DNA of 60,279 bases, taken from positions 1 to 60,279 of the forward strand of contig WION01000315.1 of the NCBI GenBank assembly GCA_015039365.1, given 5' to 3'. Position 1 is the stretch's first letter. Each line of letters starts with the position of its first letter. Source of the DNA: Amanita rubescens (lineage: Eukaryota > Basidiomycota > Agaricomycetes > Agaricales > Amanitaceae). Below the pieces are notes generated by a model. That model ran no database searches and was not told where the DNA came from. It saw only the letters and a program-made list of their open reading frames with translations. This document shows positions 23,897-32,000 of the stretch, piece by piece. The translations under genes and the position numbers were made by a program.

Positions 23897-25558
23897 TCAT
23901 GGTAGAGGCTTGGGATCCTCTGGGTGCTGTGATCCAAGCATTTCTTTCTTTGCCTCCATGACTTCTACCTCCAACTTCTCTGCCTCATCACACCTCCCCT
24001 GGTTCCTGTATGTGCATGCTAGATTACCCATGCTGATAAGAGTGTCTGGGTGCTGTGATCCAAGCTTTTCTTTCCTTGCCTCCATGACTTTTACAAAAAG
24101 CTTCCCTGCCTCATCCCACCTCCCCTGCTTCCAGTATGTAGATGCTAGATTAGCCATGCTGGTAAGAGTGTCTGGGTGCTGTGATCCAAGCTTTTCTTTG
24201 CTTGCCTCCATGACTTCTACATCCAGCTTCTCTGCCTCATCCCACCTCCCCTTGTTCCTGTATATGGATGCTAGATTAGCCATGCTGGTAAGAGTGTCTG
24301 GGTGCTGTGATCCAAGCTTTTCTTTGCTTACTTCCATGACTTCTACAAAAAGCTTCTCTGCCTCATCCCACCTCCCCTGGTTCCTGTATGTGCATGCTAG
24401 ATTACCCATGCTGTTCAGAGTGTCTGGGTGCTGTGATCCAAGCCTTTCTTTGCTTGCCTCCATGACTTCTACAAAAAGCTTCTCTGCCTCATCCCACCTC
24501 CCCTGGTTCCTGTATGTGGATGCTAGATTACCCATGGTGGTAAGAGTGTTTGGGTGCTGTGAACCAAGCTTTTCTTTCATTGCCTCCATGACTTCTACAA
24601 AAAGCTTCTCTGCCTTGTCCCACCTCCCCTGCCTCCTGTATGTGGATGCTAGATTAGCCATGCTGGTAAGAGTGTCTGGGTGCTGTGATCCAAGCTGTTC
24701 TTTCCTTGCCTCCATGACTTCTACCTCCAGCTTCTCTGCCTCATCCCACCTCCCCTGCTTCCTGTATGTGCATGCTAGATTAGCCATGAGTTTAAGAGTG
24801 TCTGGGTGCTGTGATCCCAGCTTTTCTTTGCTTTCCTCCATGACTTCTATCTCCAGCTTCTCTGCCTCATCCCACCTCCCCTGGTTCCTGTATGTGCATG
24901 CTAGATTAGCCATGCTGTTCAGAGTGTCTGGGTGCTGTGATCCAAGCTTTGCTTTCCTTGCCTCCTTGACTTCTACGTCCAGCTTCTCTGCCTCATCCCA
25001 CCTCCCCTGGTTCCTGTATGTGCATGCTAGATTAGCCATGCTGATAAGAGTGTCTGGGTGCTGTGATCCAAGCTTTTCTTTCCTTGCCTCCATGACTTCT
25101 ACCTCCAGCTTCTCTGCCTCATCCCACCTCCCCTGCTTCCTGTATGTGCATGCTAGATTAGCCATGCTGTTCAGAGTGTCTGGGTGCTGTGATCCAAGCT
25201 TTTCTTTGCTTGCCTCCATGACCTCTACAAAAAGCTTCTCTGCCTCATCCCACCTCCCCTGGTTCCTGTATGTGCATGCTAGATTACCCATGCTGTTCAG
25301 AGTGTCTGGGTGCTGTGATCCCAGCTTTTCTTTGCTTGCCTCCATGACTTCTACCTGGAGCTTCTCTGCCTCATCCCACCTTCCCTGGTTCCTGTATGTG
25401 CATGCTAGATTACCCATGCTGTTCAGAGTGTCTGGGTGCTGTGATCCAAGCTTTTCTTTGCTTGCCTCCATGACTTCTACCTCCAGCTTCTCTGCCTCAT
25501 CCCACCTCCCCTGCTTCCTGTATGTGGATGCTAGATTAGCCATGCTGATAAGAGTGTC
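23897..25558 (-). pseudogene. Truncated TPR array of kinesin-light-chain type
   Basis: About 13 tandem 42-residue TPR units of the TPR_10/TPR_12 kind, each close to NLACTYRNQGRWDEAEKL then a GSQHPDTL hinge. In basidiomycetes such arrays usually form the C-terminal part of NB-ARC or patatin proteins used as protein-protein scaffolds. Here no N-terminal effector domain exists: the open frame continues in phase past the apparent ATG at 25543 right up to the LTR boundary at 25558, so that ATG is an internal repeat methionine. The frame ends naturally with HPEDPKPLP and TGA. The DNA repeats (126 bases) are nearly identical, which also leaves the other strand open for 668 codons. I treat it as a 5'-truncated gene fragment, though it could still be transcribed from the LTR side. 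Confidence 0.75.
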
Positions 25559-25677
25559 TGTTACAAACGTATGTCATGGCCTATCTTTTTCTTATCTTAT
25601 CATCTCTCCTATGTTGTTATTTGCATATGCGTTCCTTCCGGAACGTTTATCGTTTATCATATGCCAATTACCTTTAT

Positions 25678-25745
25678 CACATGCATGTTTGTTTTCACAT
25701 GTTAACCGTTTCATTATCACATGCAACCGTTTTCATTATCACATG
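25678..25745 (+). promoter_or_regulatory. Four CACATG E-box-like motifs in U3
   Basis: CACATG occurs at 25678-25683, 25696-25701, 25718-25723 and 25740-25745. Three sit inside the longer repeat TATCACATGCA. The spacing is 18, 22 and 22 bases, close to two helical turns, and the block ends about 38 bases before the TATA box. A bHLH activator is one possible ligand; this is inference. Confidence 0.45.
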
Positions 25746-25782
25746 CATATATACTTACCATATTTACGTATGTACTCTGTAC

Positions 25783-25790
25783 TATATAAA
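25783..25790 (+). promoter_or_regulatory. TATA box of outer LTR
   Basis: TATATAAA, starting 33 bases before the predicted RNA start at 25816. The same octamer is kept in the 3' LTR. Confidence 0.75.
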
Positions 25791-25815
25791 TCACGCAAAT
25801 ATACGACTAGACCTC

Positions 25816-25826
25816 AGTCTAGTTTT
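25816..25826 (+). other. Predicted self-primer at RNA 5' end
   Basis: AGTCTAGTTTT is the exact reverse complement of the 11 bases at 25983-25993, just past the LTR. In Tf1-type elements the first 11 bases of the genomic RNA fold back and prime reverse transcription. The position after the TATA box fits a transcription start here. Confidence 0.75.
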
Positions 25827-25982
25827 AACAGTCAAAATCTGTCTCGTTATCGTCTAAGCTCCCTTGAGGACTTATCCGATAACGCCCTTACTCTTTGAAC
25901 GTTCTTAAGTGCCGGAATTCCCCTGAGGAACCTACGGTGCCTGATAGGCTTGACTTATCAGTGAACGAATAAACGTAACAAT

Positions 25983-25993
25983 AAAACTAGACT
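25983..25993 (+). other. Primer-binding site (self-priming type)
   Basis: AAAACTAGACT begins 2 bases after the LTR end. It pairs perfectly over 11 bases with 25816-25826, and pairing stops there. I recognised no tRNA 3'-end complement at this place, which supports self-priming. Confidence 0.75.
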
Positions 25994-26017
25994 CCTCTCC
26001 GAGCACGATAGCTTTAA

Positions 26018-29000
26018 CGCTCTCACCTCCCATCATTCACAATTGCTCCACGACAATCTAAAAATACCCCTCCGAATAACGCCAAACGAAACCCCCTTAA
26101 CCATCTCTACTATCTCGACGAACATTCCATTCATTGGGATAAACGAGAAAACGGCTGTGTCACGAGCCTTAGACAGGCTACACAACACAAGACTCAATCA
26201 CTTGTAGGCTACTGCTGACCGTGTCAAGCAGCGAGGGCGAATACAAGAACCGTCGAGGTTCAGGGCAAAGCTAAGAGGGTAGGAGCTCCGAGCTGTCCAA
26301 GGAAAGACTAGCTTGTTGCTTAGGGTATGTACTACAATATACGCTACTTATATACTACATAGGGCGTAGGGTATGAGTCATTGGGTACAGGGTATGAGTC
26401 ATACTATGTCATAGGGTGTAGGGTACATGAGTCAGTACATGCACGAAGCATGCGGCGTATCAAGGAGTAAAACAGGGGCTTGACATAGCCTCCGTTTCAA
26501 GGTTCGGATTCCAGACGAACTGGAAGGGGATCCAAAAATTCGATGGTATGACAATTGGCACTCACGTTCTTCCTGATGCTCCTTCGTCTTTACCCATTAC
26601 CAGACCTGCGTCCGATGCCGACGGGAGGTTACTATCGAGTGCTAAGGTTAGGCCCTTCGACTTTCCACGTAGGGGTCTGTCTCCGGGGTTCACCGAATAC
26701 CCTATTGACATCTCGCGATTCCTCGTTCGAGGCGTCACCCATGATCTTGCCTAGGCGCGTCCTCTCCCGATTCCTCGTTGTTTCTTTCTTTTTCTCTCCC
26801 TGTTCGTATCGGATCTTGTTGCTACAGGCATCAGTCACTTTAAACTGGTGTGGGTCCTTGCGACGAATTCGCTTCTTCGCGTGCGCTCTTCCAGCGTTGC
26901 CAGTTCCCTTCGAGTTTTCGTCGATACTCTTTGTCGAAGGCCTTGTCATCCCACCCATAAAGGCGTGGATGTGGAACATAGAGGGGGAGAAGGTGCGGAG
27001 GTGTCGGCGTCGGCGGTCCAGAGGGGGTTGGAGACAGGGACGATGGGGGGAGGAGAGGAAGAGGTTTGTTTTGTCGTAACGCTGAAGGGTTTTTCTTATA
27101 GTATTCCTTTATCGCCTTCTTCGCGTTTTCCATGTGTTCCTCGGGTTCCCAGGTATTTTCTTCTTCGGGTAACCCTTTCCATTTCACTAGGAAACGTTTC
27201 CCTTGCCTCGTTTTTCTTACCCCTTTCACCGCTTCTACTTCGTATTCTTCACGTCCATTAATAATTTCCGGTGGCGGCCGTGGTTCGTTTTCTTGCTGCG
27301 CCGGGAATTGCGGTTCATAAACTGGTTTAAGTTTCGATTCGTGGAAGACGTCGTGTATCCCCCATGTCGGTGGTAATTCCAGTTTATACGCCGATTTCCC
27401 TACCTCGGAAATTACTTTGAAAGGTCCGTGGAACTTTGCGTCGAGTTTTTTCGATGTCCTTGTTGTTTTAATCTTGGACGCATCTAGATATACTCGATCT
27501 CCTGGTTTATATCGTCGGGATGGTTTGACGTGTTTATCGTGTTGTCTTTTCATCCTTTCCGCGGCTTGTTCCAAGTTCGTTTTCACCGTTTTCCATGTCT
27601 CTTTGAACCTCTCGATATATTCCGCAGCCGAGTGGTTTGTCGTTTCCGTTTTACCTTCCGTTCCTTTGAATGGATTTCTTCCCGTTGTAATCATGAAAGG
27701 AGAGAACCCTGTTGCCGAATGTCGTCGATCGTTATGGCAGAATTGAGCTATGGGGAGCCAATCTGTCCAATCGTCTTGTTTTTCGTTTACATACATCCGT
27801 AGATATTCTTCCAGTTCTTGATTTACTCGTTCCGTTTGTCCGTCCGTTTGTGGATGGTACGCCGTTGAAGGGTTTGCTTCTATTCCCAATATTTGGTATA
27901 ATCCTTTCATAAATCCGGATACGAATTGTGTTCCTCGATCCGATATGACCTTTTTTGGTAGTCCTTGTTCTTTGAATATATGTTCCCGATAAAGGTTTGC
28001 TACTCCTTGCGATGTTATCGTTGTATTGCATGGAATGAAGTAAGCCTTTTTCGAAAATCGATCAACAATTACCAAGATCATATCTTTTCCTTTTGACGGT
28101 ACTAACGGTCCGATGAGGTCCACGCTGATTACTGCCCATGGTTCCGACGGGATTTCGTTTGGTTGTAATGGCGCCGCTCGTGGTTGTCTATCGGGTTTAT
28201 TGATCTGGCATTGATGACATGCCTTGATGTACGTTTCAATGTCCCGTTTCATGTTAGGCCACCAGAATCCTCTTGTCGTTAATTCCAGGGTTTTTGCGAC
28301 TCCTGGATGTCCTGCCGTTTTTACGTCATGGTTCGAACTAATTACCCTTTCTCGGATTTCTGGTTTTGCTGGTACGTATATTCGTCCTTTCCATTCCCAG
28401 CATTGATCGAGGGTATCGTATTTGAAATCCGGGTCCTTTTCTTTTATTCCCTTGGTTACTTGTTTATCGAAATATCGACGATGTGTGTTACGAATTTCTT
28501 GTCGAATACTCAGCCATTCGTAACTTTCGTCATCTATTCTGATTTCGACTTTTCCAAATATATCTTCTTTTAGGAGAATGATTCCTTCGTTATCGTTTTC
28601 TCCTCTCGGATGTCCGGCTCTTCTAGATAATATATCGGCTTTAGTATTCGTTTTCCCGGATCGATGTTTTATGACGAAGTTATACTCTTGTAGATCCATG
28701 ATCCATCGGGCTTGTCTCCTGTTCAGGTTTTGTGGTTTTCGGAAATATGTAAGATTTTGATGATCTGTCAATACTTCCGTTACCGTTTCTGTTCCTTTTA
28801 GGTAGTGAGCCCAATCATAGAATCCTTGCATTACTGCTAGCATTTCTTTGTCATATACTTCGTAATTTCTTTCTGCGTCGTTTAATGCTTTTGATATGAA
28901 TGCTACGGGTTTCCAAATTCCATTGTCGTCGAGTTGAGAAAGTATCGCCGCGATTGCAAAGTCCGATGCGTCTGTTTCCATTCGGAAGGGTATTCCTGGT

Positions 29001-32000
29001 TTAGGGATGATGAGGACCCTTTCGGAGGCGATTTCCCTTTTTAGTCCTTCGAACGCTTCTTGTTGTAATTCCGTCCATAACCATTCAATTTTTCCCGTCA
29101 GTTTCGTTAATGCTTTCGCTATTTTCGCAAAGCCTTTAATGAACCTTCGATAGAAGTTGACAAATCCGAGGAATTGTTGAAGTTCCCTTTTTGTCGTTGG
29201 CGTTGGCCATTCGGCTATCGCCTTCACTTTGTTAGGGTCCATTTGTATTCCTTTATTTGAAATGATTAATCCTAGGAATTCGATCTCTTCTTGTTCGAAG
29301 TAACATTTCTCCACCTTTAAGGAAAGTTGGTGCTGTCGTAATTTTTCGAGGATTCTCTTGACTTGTCCTTGGTGTTCTTTCTTGTCTTTTGAGAATACTA
29401 GGATGTCATCCATATAGATTACGACCCATCCTTCGGCAATTTCTTCTCTAAAGATATCATTCATCATCGTTTGGAATGTTGCCGGTGAATTGGTTAATCC
29501 GAAGAACATTACCAGTGGTTCGAATAATCCACGATTCGTTTGGAACGCGGCTTTCCATTCGTCTCCTTCTTTGATCCTGATGTTGTTGTATCCCCATCTT
29601 ACGTCCATCTTCGAGAAATATTTTGCTTCGGATAACTTATCGATTAATTCCGAGATTAACGGTAATGGATATCTGTTTTTGATAGTCATTTCATTTAATT
29701 TCCGGTAATCTTGGACTGGTCGTAGTTTTCCGTCTTTCTTTTTTACGAAGAAGAACGGCGATGCCATGGGCGATTTACTTGGTTTGATTCTCCCCGTTTC
29801 TAATTGTTCTTTCAGGAATTCGTCCAATTGTTTTTGTTCTTCCGGGTTTAACGGGTATATTTTGCAATCCACCATTTTTGCTCCCGGTGTTAATTCAATC
29901 GCGTGGTCCCATGCCCTTCTCGGCGGTAATTGGTCGAATGTCTGTTTTTCGAATACTTCTTTGTAATCGCGATAGACTTCCGGCACTATTTCCTTCCAGG
30001 TTCTTTCGATTTGGTTGGCTCCTGCAATATCAGTTGCGAAGTTTGACTTTGCTCGTACTTTTATCCAGGGGAGATCGATGTGTCGTATGAATTCGGGTCG
30101 ATCAATATCAATGGCCAGTATTTTATCTTCTTCTGGATTATATTGATCGATTTCATCTTCTGGTTCTCCGACCCATGATTCGTCGTAACATTCTCCTGGA
30201 CATTTTGAGAACTTTATTTGGGCCTTTCTCCATTCGATTTCTGGGTTATGATGTTCTAACCAATCATGTCCGAGGAATACGTCCTTTTTTCCAATATTTA
30301 CCACCGCTAATTCTAGTGTTTCTTCATGGTCATAAATTCTCATTTTGATCGTGACCATGTCCGTTATCTTTCCTCCAACGTTTAACGTTCCGTCGGCGTT
30401 AGTAGCGGTTATTGCTCGTGGTAGTTTGGTTGTGTTGATTTTATGTTCCTCGACAAATTGTTTGGATATCGCAGACATCATGCATCCACTGTCGATTAAT
30501 GCTATGGTGTCGAAGCTTTCTTCTGTATCCAGGGTGGTGAGGATGATTCGTATGTCCATTTCCCTGTGTCCTGATGCTCCGATCCATTGCGGTTCTCTGA
30601 GTTTTCGCAGGTACCAGATTGCTTCTTCTTCTCCGAGATCATTGATTTTATTGATTAATTCTTCATCAATTTGTTCTCTAAAGGTTTGGTGGGCGAACGT
30701 CCGTAATTGTGTAACTCCTTGTTCCGGGTATTTCCATAATTGTCTTATCATCCATGCGGACGACGAATTTCTAAGTTTGTTTGTTTTGTCCCTTATCGAT
30801 GTGTTTCGAATCTTTCCTTCCTTTTGTTTCACCTCGTATATTATTGATTCAAGGGATACATATTCGGAAGGTACTAGAGATTCATAAATACATCGATCGG
30901 AGATCAACGAAGAGGGACCATCCTTCATTGATCTCTCACAAAACCCAACTTCTCTTTCATTTCCGTCTTTTCTTCTTCGGTCATTGATCCGAAGTAGTCT
31001 CCTACAGCTTGTCTTCTAATCACGGTTTTTCCTTTACAATATTTTGCGATGTGACCGATCTTTCCACAGTTATAACATTTAGGTGGAGGACGGGTTGTCG
31101 GGGTTTGGTCGACGTCCATCGCGTTTTCGTCTTTGACTTTGACCGTGATCGTTTCTTTCTTCTGTTGACTAGGGCCGGCTTGGGCGTTGGTCCTAGTTAC
31201 CTTAAATTCTCTTTTTCCATAGTATTTTTCGGCTTCTCTGAATTGTCTTTCTATTTCAGTTGCCCTGTTGTACCATGCTTGTAATTGTCCTGGTTCGCTG
31301 CCGTCTCCGGGATTTCCTAATTCTATTACTCTTCGGCCTACTCCGACTTTGACACCTTTCTTAAATTGGTCAATTAGAGCGATTTCGTCGAAGCCTGAGA
31401 GTTGGGCCCATCCTTTGAATTCGATAATATATTCTTCGATGGTTTTGTCTCCTTGTTTTAGTTCCCGAAGTTTCTTTATGGCTTCATCGCGTGTTTCCGT
31501 TGTCAGGAAGTATTGCCTTGCTTCCTGTGCAAATGCGTTCCAATTTATGAAGGGCGGTTTATGGATGAATTCGTATCCTTCCCATGCCGGGTGTTCCGGG
31601 GTCGCGTCTTCTGCTGGTACCGTTGTGCATGCCTGGTAGTGGGTACAGGTTCGTCCTGGATAGGTGTTTGCGAATCTGACCCTCTCTTCGTCGTTCTGGG
31701 CGATTTCTCCTATTTTGCCATTTGCCCAGTTGGATGCTCGGTTTCCTTTGCCTTTCCTGATTCGTTGGATCGCGTATGTGACTCGTGCGATGTCGTCTGT
31801 TAACCTTACTTGGACGAAGTAATAATTCATCCTTCTGAGCCATGAGTCAATTTCTGCTGGTTCGCCTTCGTAATGTTCCGGAGGTTCAATTTTTAGTTCC
31901 GGTGGTCGTGTCCTAAGTCTATCGGTGTCCCTGTCTGCCCTTTCGGCGGCTCGTCGTTCTCGTCCGAGTTGTCTTTCAAACTCTTGTTGTTGTTGGGCTA

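Larger units (their letters stand above)
25559..25980 (+). repeat. 5' LTR of outer element
   Basis: 422 bases with the terminal inverted repeat TGTTAC/GTAACA. The U3 part holds four CACATG motifs (25678, 25696, 25718, 25740) and a TATA box. The R start is predicted at 25816. It abuts the broken TPR gene directly on its left. Confidence 0.95.

Noticed and set aside
23897..25558. Regular 126-base direct repeats resembling a CRISPR or satellite array
   Set aside because: There are no spacers, and the repeats encode TPR helices in frame in a eukaryotic genome.
23892..25898. A 668-codon plus-strand open frame, rich in SGCCDPSFS-type repeats
   Set aside because: It is the antisense of the TPR array. 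The 126-base repeats keep both strands open, and only the minus strand matches a protein family.
25981..26000. A tRNA-primed binding site after the outer LTR
   Set aside because: No complement to a tRNA 3' end that I recognise, while an exact 11-base self-complement to the RNA start is present.
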